DNA of 64,000 nucleotides from the NCBI GenBank assembly GCA_947683425.1, contig CANTUQ010000055.1:10019501-10083500 (forward strand). The letters are read 5' to 3'. The notes under the pieces were generated by a model. It was not told the DNA's origin. It worked only from the letters and a program-made list of their open reading frames with translations, and searched no databases. Origin of the DNA: Excoecaria cochinchinensis (taxonomy: Eukaryota; Streptophyta; Magnoliopsida; Malpighiales; Euphorbiaceae). The stretch's first letter is position 1. Each line of letters opens with the position of its first letter. A program made the translations under genes and the position numbers. Shown piece by piece: positions 23,741 through 36,899 of this stretch.

Positions 23741-24776
23741 AGGTCTTCGGATAGCTGCACCCTGAGAGGTCTTCGGATAGTTGGTTGGATTGGTGTTTTG
23801 ATCGATGTCGTCGTTTGCCCTTTTGTTGGCGTTGGCATTGATTCTCTCTTTTTGCAAGACTTAGAAAGCAAAATATGCAGGAAAAGTGGTGAGCATGCAC
23901 GTGAGATGCATATATATGCAGTAATACAAGAAAAGGATTCGTTTAAGTGGATTCAGAGGCGATAGCCGGTTTGGTCGAAATTTGCAGTAGGATCGGTGCC
24001 CTCTGGAATTGCTTTTGAATTTCATGCCTTTGGGGATCGTGAGGTTCTCTTCTGATACCTGTAGTGATTCTTTGAAGGTAGTGCGTCCCTTATGGATTTT
24101 CACACTAGCTTTTCTTAGCGGGAAATGTATCATTTTCGGAATTTCACATAACCTTGTGCCTTATTTTTTGCCTAGAATTGACCCAACCCAATCCAACGGC
24201 TTTTACTCATTTCATTTTTTATAGGACAGACTGCCTATTCCCAGGTTTTCACCCTGCCCTTTGGCCTAATTTTTGCTTAGAACGCCAGTCACAGTTTTCA
24301 TCTCTAACGGCCCCTTTTTTTTATTCAGAGTGGCTGAAGTTGTTGCCAAAGATTTTTCGTGTATGATGGGCATGTACTTATGTCTCGGATTATTGTTGTA
24401 TGAATTTGGTTCCTATAATGAGGGTGGTGCAGAATCGGCCTCACAGTTGGTATCTGGATGAGTCGACTGAAGTGCTTGAGTAGCAAGAATGGTAGAGGGT
24501 AGATAGTACCGATGCGCTAATTCTATGCCGGAACTAGACAACTTTGAGTATGTAAGATGAACTGCTCTGGTCATGCTAATATATCATTGCATAAGTGTAT
24601 ATATTTAAGCTTGATTTTATAACATATGATCACTATTCGGCATTAACTCGAAAAAATATGAGACCTCATCTAATCTCGAGATAGATCTTGAGAGCATCAA
24701 ACTTCTATTATTAATCAGCCCTCGCGGGTTTTCTTGATTGAATATTTTCTCTCTTTTTTTCTTTATTTTTTATTCT
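23741..24776 (-). other. Tat 3' region, no recognisable gene
   Basis: About 1 kb between the minisatellite and the RT remnant. No RNase H, integrase or other domain is recognisable in any frame. Two GCCT(A/T)-rich segments near 24160-24180 and 24255-24285 resemble each other. It probably represents non-coding 3' sequence left after pol was deleted. Confidence 0.6.
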
Positions 24777-24804
24777 TTATTCAGCCTCTGCCATGGACCG
24801 TCCT

Positions 24805-24955
24805 TCAGTTCGTCGGTGTTGATTGAATTTGCTTCCATTTTCGTTGGCCGGAAAAGCTGCTCCTTTGGAGAGTGGTTCTTTTTTGTTCATCGGTGTTGAT
24901 TGAATTCGCTTCCATCTTCGTTGGTCGAAAAAGCTGCTCCTTCGAAGAGTGGTTT
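24805..24955. repeat. Two-copy tandem repeat (about 70-76 bp)
   Basis: A segment with GGTGTTGATTGAATT, GCTTCCAT, TTCGTTGG and AAAGCTGCTCCTT occurs twice in direct orientation (about 24811-24886 and 24887-24955). It begins where the pol frame loses recognisable homology after the VSQRGIEVDPDKV motif, so it lies at the pol deletion boundary. Confidence 0.75.
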
Positions 24956-24959
24956 GCCC

Positions 24960-25636
24960 AGAAAACTCCTGACTTCTTTTTCCTTCTGAGGTGTTGGCAT
25001 CTGACCTTATCAGGGTCCACTTCAATTCCCCTCTGACTCACCACGTAACCTAACAGCTTACCTGAGGTGACTCTGAAGATGCATTTCTTGGGGTTGAGGC
25101 GAAGGTTATACTTGTCAATCCTTTAAAAGAATTTCTCCAAGGCCTCGAAATGCCCCACTTGAGTAGCCGACTTGATCATCATATCATCGACGTACACTTC
25201 CACCTCTTTGTGGATCAAGTCATCATGCATTTTAGTAGCCATCCTTTGGTACGTTGCTCCTGCATTTTTTAATCGAAAAGGCATGACCTTATAAGCGAAC
25301 GTACCCCTCTCAGTAATGAAGCCTGTCTTAATTCGATCCACGATCTTATTGAGAATTTGGTTGTACCCTGCATGCCGATCCACAAAACTGTACATCATGC
25401 AAGCAGCCGCACTGTCTACTAGTACATCGATATGGAGCAAAGGAAAGTCATCTTTTGGGCATGCATTATTTAGGTCTCAGTAGTCAACACATACTTGAAC
25501 CTTTCCGTCCTTTTTGGCTACAGGAACCACATTAGCTAACCATGTTAGATACTGAACCTCTATCAAGAACTAAGCTTCGATCTGCTTATGTACCTCTTCC
25601 TTTACCTTTTATGCCCACTCTGGTCTTAACCACCAG
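24960..25636 (-). pseudogene. pol: Reverse transcriptase, C-terminal part, of the Tat element
   Basis: In element sense it follows 47835 once element A is set aside. It shows LRPEWA, NVVPVAKKDGK, a CPKDDFPLLHIDVLVDS segment, SFVDRHAGYNQI, KVMPFRLKNAGATYQR, and the catalytic YVDD box (25183-25194). It then runs through KCIFRVTSGKLLGYVVSQRG to IEVDPDKV (about 25000). These are Tat-lineage RT motifs. In-frame stops occur after PEWA, before FLIEVQ, in VDY-DL and at 25123-25125. RNase H is absent after DPDKV. Confidence 0.85.
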
Positions 25637-26722
25637 TGTAACACCCCAACCCATACGTAGGCGAACCCATCCTCAAGGGAGTAGGAAGCCGTACGAGTAG
25701 GTGTGTTACCGAACAGAAGCGATACAAAGTATATAACTATGAAAGAATTTAAAACTTTAAAGAGCAAAAACTGAACATACATAATTCACAAATGCGCATA
25801 TTTTAAACGAAAGCATACACATATACAAATTTACAATCATACAATAGGAGCCTCAGACGGAAGATCAGACAGAGGAAATACTTAAAACATAAATATAAAA
25901 ATATTTACATTGCCTAAAATATTACATCATTCTCTTTGCATATTATTACATATACATATTATACAGAATTACAAAATCCAGGCTACAGAAACTGAACAAA
26001 ATACAAAACTTCTAGCTCCTATGTGGCCGACCGTGCAGATGCGCGACTCGAACAAAAGTAAACCTGCTACCTGCATGGGGAAAAGAACCCGTGTTAAGCG
26101 ATAACACTTAGTGGGGATAATACACGAAAATATAGACGGCCATTCACAACGGTCGCTAAGGCATAACACATACACAATGGTGAATGCATAAAATCCTAAC
26201 AGATAAATATACATGCTTGCATAATATAGCCATGCACTCGAATGTCCTTAACTACGTTCATACACTCATATAATTAAGACACCTAATTATCATGCAAAAT
26301 CATTATATATATCCAACATACTTTTGTTATGCCAAGAGATAGATACCAGCCCAAACCTAAGATACAACGTCCAAAACACCACACTTCCACTGCGCAAGCC
26401 TATTACATAAATTATCATGCCATTAAACATAAACACATAATAACATACCGAAATTACTACGATAGCTAACAACAAGGAGCTATATAGCATCATATTAAAT
26501 TTGTTACATATGCTAGCTAATTCAAGATCACATTCATAAGTATGCAAATCAGTATACTTAATCTTAATAACTAACAATACATATTCACGTTAATATACAT
26601 ATACTTCAACCACAGTATTCAGTAATTCTGACCCGCATTCATATACATATTAATTTCTCAAAACTACTATACAGAAATGTAGTGTCCATATAATATGACA
26701 CACCGACTTCACATACACATAC
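25637..26722 (-). mobile_element. Element A left LTR, segment 1
   Basis: Starts TGTAACACCCCAACCCATAC and matches 43698-44774 of the right LTR. Contains the stem-loop at 26094-26111 (one arm base changed). It is broken by element B, whose left target-duplication copy CATAC is 26718-26722. Confidence 0.92.
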
Positions 26723-29700
26723 TGTAACACCCCCTACGTCCCCATTGGAAGGACGCGGGTGTGCTACCGACTCTCACTCATATACATGGACACATACGCT
26801 AAGCGAAAGCATACGTTCATGCAAAAACACGGGAAATTAAAAACTTATCTTGAGAAGCAAAACTGGACATACATTAACTCACACACACGCCGGCACTAAG
26901 TCGAAACATATACACATGCATACATATGATCATTCAGCGGAAGCATAAAGCGGAGAAATAACTGAAACTTAATTACAATAAGATCCTTACAATATCAAAA
27001 TGCTACAAATTACAGAAATCAAAATACAGAAGCTGAACAAATACAAAACTCTAACTCCTATGTGGCCGACCTTGCAGATGCGCTACTCGAACCGAACCAA
27101 ACCTGCCACCTGCACGGGAAAAGAGCCCGTGCTAAGCGATAACGCTTAGTGGGGAGAACACACAAGCAAAAAGGATGACCATTCATAATGATTGTCCAAA
27201 CAAGTCACATACGCAAATGGCACATGCACATAATCACAACAGATGGGTATACAAGCCTGCATAGGAAGTCATGCATTCGGAAGTTCAAATTCACATACTT
27301 ACACATATTACCTGAGTGCTCATCTCAATATCATATTCGTCCAAATACTACACTCTTATATCATGTTAAGCAAAGCCCCAAGTAGACAAAGGATCACAGT
27401 AGATACAAATATTCATGTAAAAATATATATACAGACCCTCATGCATATACTTATCGGGTATCAGATATCAGTACCTTACCGAACATAGCCCCAAGAGATT
27501 CACACATACAATCATCATACCTAAGTACTCATTAACTGAAAACCCATTCACATGCAATACAATTATCATACAGTAATGCACCCAACTATCATGCCGAGAA
27601 CACTAATTATCTAAACATACTTTAATCATGTCATAAGACGTATACACTAATTGAAACCTAAGGTACAAGATCAAACCGCCACACTTTCACTGCGCAACTC
27701 TAATCCATACAATATCATGCCTTGAAATGTAAACACAAGGACACATGCCGACATCACTACTAGAGGGGAAATTAGAGAGAGAGCATGTAATATAACATTC
27801 CAAGGTTAAAAACACATTCATACGTATCTTGATTCACATTGTTCTCTATAACGGTCATTAATACAAAAATCACGCTTGTAAACATGTTTATTAATCATAG
27901 CATTCAACAATTCAAGTTTGCATTCGTATACATATTACTTCTTATTCTTATAAAAATAACTAATCGAATTCACATCCTTATAAATATGATATAATAAAGT
28001 ATATTCACGGCATTCGAAAGATCATGGATACAGTCATGCACGTCTTAGTTCCAGTTCATATATTCACAACCAATGACATACTATACATTCCAATATGATA
28101 TACATATGCATATATATGTGCAGATAAATATGTCTAATTCGCATGTTTGGGTCACTCTCACCCAATCAGATATTCATAATCACATTCGGATACATAATCG
28201 ATTCACATAACCGAAATCTTACATACTCGGATATCACATTCTCATATTCATATCAGACAAAGCAACGAAATACCTGCTGACTCAAAGTAGTGGATAACGA
28301 GTATACGGACAGTACTTTACGGGTACGAGCCGATACAGATAGTACTTTACGGGTACGAGCCGATAAATCAAGATACTTTTAACTTTTACAAAACGCTTTC
28401 AAAAGGGATCTTAAACAAGATCCGAACACATAAGGGTTCGCGAGGAACCAAACGGGGGACCTGATCAGGGTCCAAACATTCAAAGGGCTGCAGCTAAGAG
28501 ACTCTATTAGGCATGCCTAACTATCCACTAGACTGACTCCTGCAGGTCAAGCATAAGCAAAAGCATGTTACAAGTCACATGACATAGTCCATTATGCACA
28601 ATACCGAGTTTAATAGTCATATAATTAAGTTCACACTAACACGTGCATCATCCAAATCATGTGTCGATTCACAATATAGACATATATAGGTCCTTATGCA
28701 TAATCCAGAGTCTAATAGATAATTACATATATTCATAATATCAATCATACCTCATACTATTCATATTCTGAAGCATGCAATAATTCAATCGATCAGATTT
28801 TAGCACTACTCAATATACCAATGCATGTCAGGAACACATGTGGAAACATATTATGCCAATGATTAATAACGTATAATCTTAGTCGTGGGATGATACAATA
28901 TACTCTTAAGCATGGCAAGTTATCCTTAGAGGAGGATCTGATCAAGGATATGCATAACATATTGCTAATCAAAAGTAAATTAGTATAACCATTCATATAA
29001 GCAAGGTAATGTAGCACACAGTAGGGGAAAAAGACATAAAAGCATTTGAAAGTCATTTTATAAGAAAATTAGTCACTTGGGAACAAGGAAAAACAGGAAA
29101 GGCCATATAAGAGCATATAAAAGTATGACATGAATCATACAGTAGTATAAGTCCATATAGAAGAAATAGGAAATTCGTTTTGGTTGAAACTGGGCTAAAT
29201 CAGAAAAATGGGGCTGAAGGGGGTCGGTCACGAGCCATGTCACGACTCGTCACTGGCCTCAAAGAAGGGTCACGAGTCGTGACATAGTGTCACACCTCGT
29301 GACACACAAGGGAGTCATGGGACATGACTCTAAGTCACGCCTCGTGACATGCAAGGGAGTCACGAGTCGTGACTTGCCTCACACAGGGCAGTCACGCTTC
29401 ACGACTGGGAGTCACGCCTCACGACTACTACCAGCCCGCCGAGAAGTCACGCGTCGTGACTGGGAGGCAGAGTCACATGCCATCACTGAGAGTCATGACT
29501 CGTTACTTGTCTCTCTCAGGAAGTCACGACACACGCTGGAAACGGAAATTCCACCAGAATCGCGATTTCCTGTTCCCAGTATGCCCAGAATTCAAAGAAC
29601 TCAACAAAATCATTTTCAATCTGATTCAAAACACTACCAAACTCATCTTACCTTCCAATCGATCTTCCATACACCAAAATGGCATAAAACCTACTTATTT

Positions 29701-30614
29701 CAACAATCAAAACAATCAAAATTATGCATAAACACATTCATTGTCTTCAAGAACAGAAACCCTAGAATTACAGTAAGTTCAAACCCCAAACTCAGTACCT
29801 TCAATTCAATCGTTAACATGCATTACTAACACATCAACCCACATAAATCATGCATATACACATTCCAAAGCACACCAAATTCAGAAATTAAGCAATGCAA
29901 ACACATTTACAACTTAAGTGAGAATTAGGGCAAAAACAACTCAGAAGTTCACATGCAAGAATCACAGCTCCCAAACCTTGAATCGAAGATCCAAAATCAC
30001 ACTTCAAATTCAATCCTCAAATCTTTCCTTGCCTTTACTTTGCTTCTTCTAATCACCACTCACTTGCACAAAGAAAACCCACAAATTACTCTTCAAAACC
30101 CTAACTCAACCAAAAAACCAGTTAAATAAGAAAAAGAAGAAGAACAGTAATCCAAAACACAGGAACCCTAACTCCAACTTACCTCTGCAAGCAAACCTCA
30201 AGCTCCACCAAGACACCAAATCACACACACACAGCCAAGGAACGGGGAACAAGAAACGGGAGAGGGAAAGAAAGAAGAGCAAGGAGAAGGAGAGGAGAGA
30301 GCAGAACGTGAACGTGATATGCTCCTCCCTCTCTCATCCTTTTTCTTTTTCTTCTTTTCCCACTAACTGCCCACCTACCAAGACACATGGCAGCCTCCTT
30401 TTGGCTCCAACTAAAACATCTTGTCTAAATACTCTTTTGTCCTTAGGCAAGTTACACTTTACCCACTAACACGATAATTCTTACCAAAATAACTTAAATA
30501 TCTTTTCAATTAGGTCCTTAAAACTCCAATTCCACATGCACACATTACCAAAATACCCTCACTTAACCCGACTTAGCATGCACATTTCGACTAGGGCCAT
30601 TTTGGGGTGTGACA
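26723..30614 (-). mobile_element. Element B left (3') LTR
   Basis: 3,892 bp from TGTAACACCCCC to GGGGTGTGACA. Contents: paired stem-loops (27112-27149), GCATGCCTAACTATCCAC block (about 28513-28530), TTTACGGGTACGAG units (28316-28365), CACGA-type palindrome array (29226-29530), and a GAAAGAAAGAAGAGC purine block (30240-30300). Confidence 0.92.
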
Positions 30615-30651
30615 ACTCTTCCCTCCTAAAAGAATTTCGTCCTCGAAATTC
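30615..30651 (-). promoter_or_regulatory. Polypurine tract and palindrome of element B
   Basis: AGGAGGGAAGAGT in element sense (30615-30627) abuts the 3' LTR. GAATTTCG-AGGA-CGAAATTC lies at 30632-30651 although B has no pol gene next to it. Confidence 0.85.
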
Positions 30652-31322
30652 ACTTACTACCCGAAGAATTACAACCCGAAGAATTCTCGACACTACGATC
30701 CAAGTGACTGCCAAACTCATACACTTCACTGCCAAACCACTAACATGCTTACACTTATAGCCATCATTACACTCTTAAATCATTTTCTTACATTCGAACC
30801 AAACACGTTCCGCAAAAACAATCCTTACTCAACTGCACATCAGAAACCAACCACAAACACTTCACGTAGAGACCCCCTTGACTTTCGCCAAAAGCCGCAC
30901 AAATCATCTAATACTTCAAAGATGTCCGTCCTACATGCCGTTCCCCTTTATGCACAATACCTTTGTCAAACTCCAAAATCACATCACCTTCGCTCGTACA
31001 AGATTCCGAAACACTCTTTCTACTCAACTTTAACCAAACACAGAACACTTTCCTTAACAGCTGCTACGGTTACCATTACCACTCTTAACCTTAATACCAA
31101 ATACTCCATGTACACCCTGTCAGCTTTTCCCTCAGTCAAAACACATATGCAATGCTTCTCATGTATGGTCAAAAGGGATGATGATGCAATGAAAGTAGAA
31201 TGATTCGTGCATGCAGAGTGATGCAATTGATGCTATAATGATGCGCTTTATCCCATCCCCATGATTTAATATGCTTTCATTCAAAAACTTTTTCTGCAGA
31301 TAGCTGACGGGTATATAGAGTA
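30652..31322 (-). other. Element B non-coding interior
   Basis: No coding domain in either strand. A 152-codon plus-strand frame (30745-31203) has no recognisable features and AT-rich composition. The stretch about 31109-31330 (TACACCCTGTCAGCTT, GTATGGTCAAA, TTTATCCCATCCCCATGATT, GGTATATAGAGTACTACCAA) is conserved in element A at 42735-42970. Confidence 0.7.
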
Positions 31323-31487
31323 CTACCAAATCCTTATAAAATCGAAAGACCCTTGCATAAACATCCTATCATCGGAAGCAGGACCAGGATTTCCAATCAA
31401 CAAATGCCCAAAAATATTCTGATCATCACTAACGGGGTTCACACTTTCGGTTGTCTCGCCCGCAATCTCACTAGGATCAGACTCCAT
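31323..31487 (-). pseudogene. gag: 54-codon gag stub of element B
   Basis: ATG at 31487-31485 opens MESDPSEIAGETTESVNPVS and ends at TAG 31323-31325. It matches the Gag N-termini of G (MESDPSENVGETAG) and A (MESDPSENVDETTESVNPVS). Capsid, nucleocapsid and pol are all absent. It probably remains because it overlaps the leader region, and may not be translated. Confidence 0.75.
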
Positions 31488-31597
31488 CTAAACATGACAC
31501 AAGACACGACACATCTGCATTAGCCCACGACACAAACCGACTCACATGCAAAGACACGCCACATAATAAACAACACACCCAGAACCACCAAATCTGG

Positions 31598-31609
31598 GCT
31601 CTGATACCA
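31598..31609 (-). promoter_or_regulatory. Primer-binding site of element B (initiator Met tRNA)
   Basis: The reverse complement reads TGGTATCAGAGC, five bases inside the 5' LTR boundary at 31615. Confidence 0.9.
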
Positions 31610-31614
31610 CTAAC

Positions 31615-34600
31615 TGTAACACCCCCTACGTCCCCGTTGGAAGGACGCGGGTGCGCTACCGATGCTCACTCACATACATGGACACATACGCTAAGCGAAA
31701 GCATACGTTCATGCAAAAACACGGGCAATTAAAAACTTATCTTGAGAAGCAAAACTGGACATACATTAACTCACACACACGCCGGCACTAAGCCGAAACA
31801 TATACACATGCATACATATGATCATTCAGCGGAAGCATAAAGCGGAGAAATAACTGAAACTTAATTACAATAAGATCCTTACAATATCAAAATGCTACAA
31901 ATTACAGAAATCAAAATACAGAAGCTGAACAAATACAAAACTCTAACTCCTATGTGGCCGACCTTGCAGATGCGCTACTCGAACCGAACCAAACCTGCCA
32001 CCTGCACGGGAAAAGAGCCCGTGCTAAGCGATAACGCTTAGTGGGGAGAACACACAAGCAAAAAGGATGACCATTCATAATGATTGTCCAAACAAGTCAC
32101 ATACGCAAATGGCACATGCACATAATCACAACAGATGGGTATACAAGCCTGCATAGGAAGTCATGCATTCGGAAGTTCAAATTCACATACTTACACATAT
32201 TACCTGAGTGCTCATCTCAATATCATATTCGTCCAAATACTACACTCTTATATCATGTTAAGCAAAGCCCCAAGTAGACAAAGGATCACAGTAGATACAA
32301 ATATTCATGTAAAAATATATATACAGAACCTCATGCATATACTTATCGGGTATCAGATATCAGTACCTTACCGAACATAGCCCCAAGAGATTCACACATA
32401 CAATCATCATACCCAAGTACTCATTAACTGAAAACCCATTCACATGCAATACAATTATCATACAGTAACGCACCCAACTATCATCCCGAGAACACTAGTT
32501 ATCTAAACATACTTTAATCATGTCATAAGACGTATACACTAATTGAAACCTAAGGTACAAGATCAAACCGCCACACTTTCACTGCGCAACTCTAATCCAT
32601 ACAATATCATGCCTTGAAATGTAAACACAAGGACACATGCCGACATCACTACTAGAGGGGAAATTAGAGAGAGAGCATGTAATATAACATTCCTAGGTTA
32701 AAAACACATTCATACGTATCTTGATTAACATACTTCTCCATAACGGTCATTAATACAAAAATCACGCTTGTAAACATGTTTATTAATCATAGCATTCAAC
32801 AATTTAAGTTTGCATTCGTATACATATTTCTTCCTATTCTTATAGACATAACTAATCGAATTCACATCCTTATAAGCATGATATAATAAAGTATATTCAC
32901 GGCATTCAAAAGATCATGGATACAGTCATGCACGTCTTAGTTCCAGTTCATATATTCACAACCAATGACATACTATACATTCCAATATGATATACATATG
33001 CATATATATGTGCAGATAAATATGTAAAATTCTCATGTTTGGGTCACTCTCAACCCAATCAGATATTCATAATCACATTCGGATACATAATCGATTCACA
33101 TAACCAAAATCTTACATACTCGGATATCACATTCTCATATTCATATCAGACAAAGCAACGAAATACCTGCTGACTCAAAGTAGTGGATAACGAGTATACG
33201 GACAGTACTTTACGGGTACGAGTCGATACAGACAGTAATTTACGGGTACGAGCTGATAAATCAAGATACTTTTAACTTTTACAAAACACTTTCAAAAGGG
33301 ATCTTAAACAAGATCCGAACACATAAGGGTTCGCAAGGAACCAAACGGGGGACCTGATCAGGGTCCAAACATTCAAAGGGCTGCAGCTAAGAGACTCTAT
33401 TAGGCATACCTAACTATCCACTAGACTGACTCTTGCAGGTCAAGCATAAGCAAAAGCATGTTACAAGTCACATGACATAGTCCATTATGCATAATACCGA
33501 GTTTAATAGTCATATAATTAAGTTCACACTAACACGTGCATCATCCAAATCATGTGTCGATTCACAATATATACATATATAGGTCATTATGCATAATTCA
33601 GAGTCTAATAGATAATTACATATATTCATAATATCAATCATACCTCATACTATTCATATTCTGAAGCATGCAATAATTCAATTGATCACATTTTCTCACT
33701 ACTCAATATACCAATGCATGTCAGGAACACATGTGGAATCATATTATGCCAATGATTAATAACGCATAATCTTAGTCGTGGGATGATACAATATACTCTT
33801 AAGCATGACAAGTTATCCTTAGAGGAGGATCTGATCAAGGATATGCATAACATATTGCTAATCACAAGTAAATTAGTATAACTATTCATATAAGCAAGGT
33901 AATGTAGCACACAGTAGGGGAAAAAGCCATAAAAGCATTTGAAAGTCATTTTATAAGAAAACTAGTCACTTGGGAACAAGGCAAAATAGAAAAGGCCATA
34001 TAAGAGCATGTAAAAGTATGACATGAATCATATAGCAGTATAAGTCCATACAGAAGAAATAGGAAATTCGTTTTGGTTGAAACTGGGCTAAATCAGAAAA
34101 ATGGGGCTGAAGGGGGTCGGTCACCAGCCATGTCACGACTCGTGACTGGCCTCAAAGAAGGGTCACGAGTCGTGACATAGTGTCACGCCTCGTGAAGCAC
34201 AAGGGAGTCACGGGACGTGACTCTAAGTCACACCTCGTGACATGCAAGGGAGTCACGAGCCGTGACTCTAAGTCACGAGTTGTGACTTGCCTCACACAGG
34301 GCAGTCACGCTTCGCGACTGGGAGTCACGCCTCGCGACTACTTCCAGCCCGCCGAGAAGTCATGCATCATGATTGGGAGGCAGAGTCACGTGCCGTGACT
34401 GAGAGTCGCGACTCATGACTTGTCTCTCTCAGGAAGTCACGACATACGCTGGAAACGGAAATTCCACTAGAATCGCGATTTCCCGTTCCTAGCATGCCCA
34501 GAATTCAAAGAACTCAACAAAATCATTTTCAATCTGATTCAAAACACTACCAAACTCATCTTACCTTCCAATCGATCTTCCATACATCAAAATGGTATAA

Positions 34601-35527
34601 AACCAACTTAATTCAACAATCAAAACAATCAAAATTATGCATAAACACATTCATTCTCTTCAAGAACAGAAACCCTAAATTTACAGTAAGTTCAAACCCC
34701 AAACTCAGTACCTTCAATTCAATCGTTAACATGCATTACTAACACATCAACCCACATAAATCATGCATATACACATTCCAAAGCACACCCAATTCAGAAA
34801 TTAAAGCAATGCAAACACATTTACAAGCTAAGTGAGAATTAGGGCAAAAACAACTCAGAAGTTCACATCCAAGAATCACAGCTCCCAAACCTGGAATCGA
34901 AGATCCAAAATCACACTTCAAGTTCAATCCTCAAATCTTTCCTTGCCTTTACTTTGCTTCTTCTAATCACCACTCACTTGCACAAAGAAAACCCACAAAT
35001 TACTCTTCAAAACCCTAACTCAACCAAAAACCAGTTGAATAAGAAAAAGAAGAAGAACAGTAATCCAAAACACAGGAACCCTAACTCCAACTTACCTCTG
35101 CATGCAAACCTCAAGCTCCACCAAGACACCAAATCACACACACACAGCCAATGAAGGGGGATCAAGAAACGGGAGAGGGAAAGAAAGAAGAGCAAGGAGG
35201 AGGAGAGGAGAGAGCAGAACGTGAACGTGATCTGCTCCTCCCTCTCTCATCCTTTTTCTTTTTCTTCTTTTCCCACTAATTGCCCACCTACCAAGACACA
35301 TGGCAGCCTCCTTTTGGCTCCAACTAAAACATCTTGTCTAAATGCTCTTTTGTCCTTAGGCAAGTTACACTTTACCAACTAACACAATAATTCTTACCAA
35401 AATAACTTAAATATCTTTTAAACTAGGTCCTTAAAACTCCAATTCCACACGTACACATTACTAAAATACCCTCACTTAACCCGACTTAGCATGCACAATC
35501 CGACTAGGGCCATTTTGGGGTGTGACA
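31615..35527 (-). mobile_element. Element B right (5') LTR
   Basis: 3,913 bp and near-identical to the left LTR. Stem-loop at 32024-32041, palindrome array 34117-34445, purine block about 35160-35215. Most differences from the left LTR are substitutions. The palindrome array differs by small indels and many CpG-type transitions. Confidence 0.92.
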
Positions 35528-36899
35528 CATACTATAAACAAGACCATTTACAGATAACCACAAAGGTACAATATACAGGTCAGAGTTACATTTAGCCTGT
35601 TCAGAGACTTGTAATCACATTCACATATCCAAAAATCATACTCATACGGATATCACATTCTTATGTTCGTAACTAATCAGAATCGCATGCTTTTAAACAC
35701 AACATAACAAATCATCCACCTGCTGACTCGAAATAGTGGATATCGAGTAACTAAATTACACCTTACGGGTACGAATCGAACACATAAGGTACCTTACGGG
35801 TACCAATCGAACACATAAAGTACCTTACAGGTACCAATCGAACACATAAGGTACCTTACGGGTACCAATTGTACACATAAGGTACCTTACGGGTACCAAT
35901 CGAACACATAATATAATGTACCTTACAGGTACAAGTCGTAAAGCAACATCATCTTTTTCCACATTCCAAAAACATTTCATATAAAAGGGTTCACAAGGAA
36001 CCAGCCAGGGACTTGATCCGGGTCCATTCGTTCAAAGGACGCTGCAGCTACACATAACTCTATTAGGCATGCCTAACTATCCACTTACTTGACTCTAGCA
36101 GGTCATACATCATTCAAATCATGTGTCAAATCAGACAGTATATAAATATCTTCATACATAATCCAGAGTATAGTAGACCTATAAAGAAATTCACAACATC
36201 AACTATACATCATATTATTCATATTACGAACCATACAATATAATTCCATCAACATACTTTAGCACTATTCAATGTTCTAAAACTTATAAGAGTCAAATAT
36301 GGAAACATTATCATGCCAATCATTAACTTAACACCCAAACTGTACCTTTAACAACTAAACACTCTTTACAAACACAGGGTAGGTCACGGTCACAACTAAA
36401 TTTGTTGTTACCGTGACATACCAAACTCTCGGCAGAATGTAATCTTGGGGTACCTCACGGTGGTAACTCATTAGGTTGTCACCGTGACATACCCACACTC
36501 CCAAAACAGAATGCGCTTCTGGGGTACCTCACGGTGGTAACCCATTAGGTTGTCACCGTGACATACCCACTGCCCAGAAAAAAATGTTATTCCACACACA
36601 CTTTATCATATCATTCATACCAACTATTTGAACATTTATATAAATACTTACTTTCCCGGTTTGTCGCATTATGGGTCTCCATTAAAAAGAGGAATTCATA
36701 AGCTAAAAGCATTAAAGCACATTTACCATTATCGTAATATATAATCACTCAAATTTCCACATGAACCATAATAGCATCATAGATATCTTGCATACTAACA
36801 CGTTCTATAACATTTATTATCGATGCATGCATCGTATAATATTGTTAGGTAATTACTTTAATCACACATTCATTGCTCATATCCCCTATATACATTTTC
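35528..36899 (-). mobile_element. Element A left LTR, segment 2
   Basis: Begins with the right copy of CATAC, then matches about 44773-46104 of the right LTR. Contains a 31-bp minisatellite (35760-35940), the GCATGCCTAACTATCCACTT block (36067-36086) and GGTCACGG...CCGTGACA palindromes (36385-36570). It ends at the TTTTC target duplication of solo LTR C (36895-36899). Confidence 0.92.
35760..35940. repeat. 31-bp minisatellite in LTR A (left copy, 6 units)
   Basis: The unit CCTTACGGGTACCAATCGAA plus CACATAAGGTA is repeated about six times. The right LTR of A has about five units (45000-45139). Other LTR families have only one or two CTTACGGGTAC motifs at this position. Confidence 0.9.

Larger units (their letters stand above)
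26723..35527 (-). mobile_element. Element B: LARD-like non-autonomous element inside LTR A
   Basis: Left LTR 26723-30614, interior 30615-31614, right LTR 31615-35527. Perfect 5-bp target duplication CATAC (26718-26722 and 35528-35532), and the uninterrupted site is visible in the right LTR of A (about 44761-44780). LTRs are 3.9 kb and very similar. The interior is about 1 kb with only a gag stub. It is closely related to A and C by LTR ends and interior. Confidence 0.93.

Noticed and set aside
24009..24461. Short frames between the minisatellite and RT that might be a host gene exon
   Set aside because: No domain or splice pattern, many overlapping short frames in all phases, and it lies between RT and LTR of one element.
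29287..29829. 180-codon plus-strand open frame with repeated VTCKGV-like units
   Set aside because: It translates the CACGA palindrome array of LTR B and adjoining LTR sequence, antisense to the element. The copy in the other LTR (34180-34742) is broken.
30745..31203. 152-codon plus-strand frame in element B interior
   Set aside because: No recognisable motif, antisense to the element, AT-rich composition, and not preserved in the homologous interior of A.
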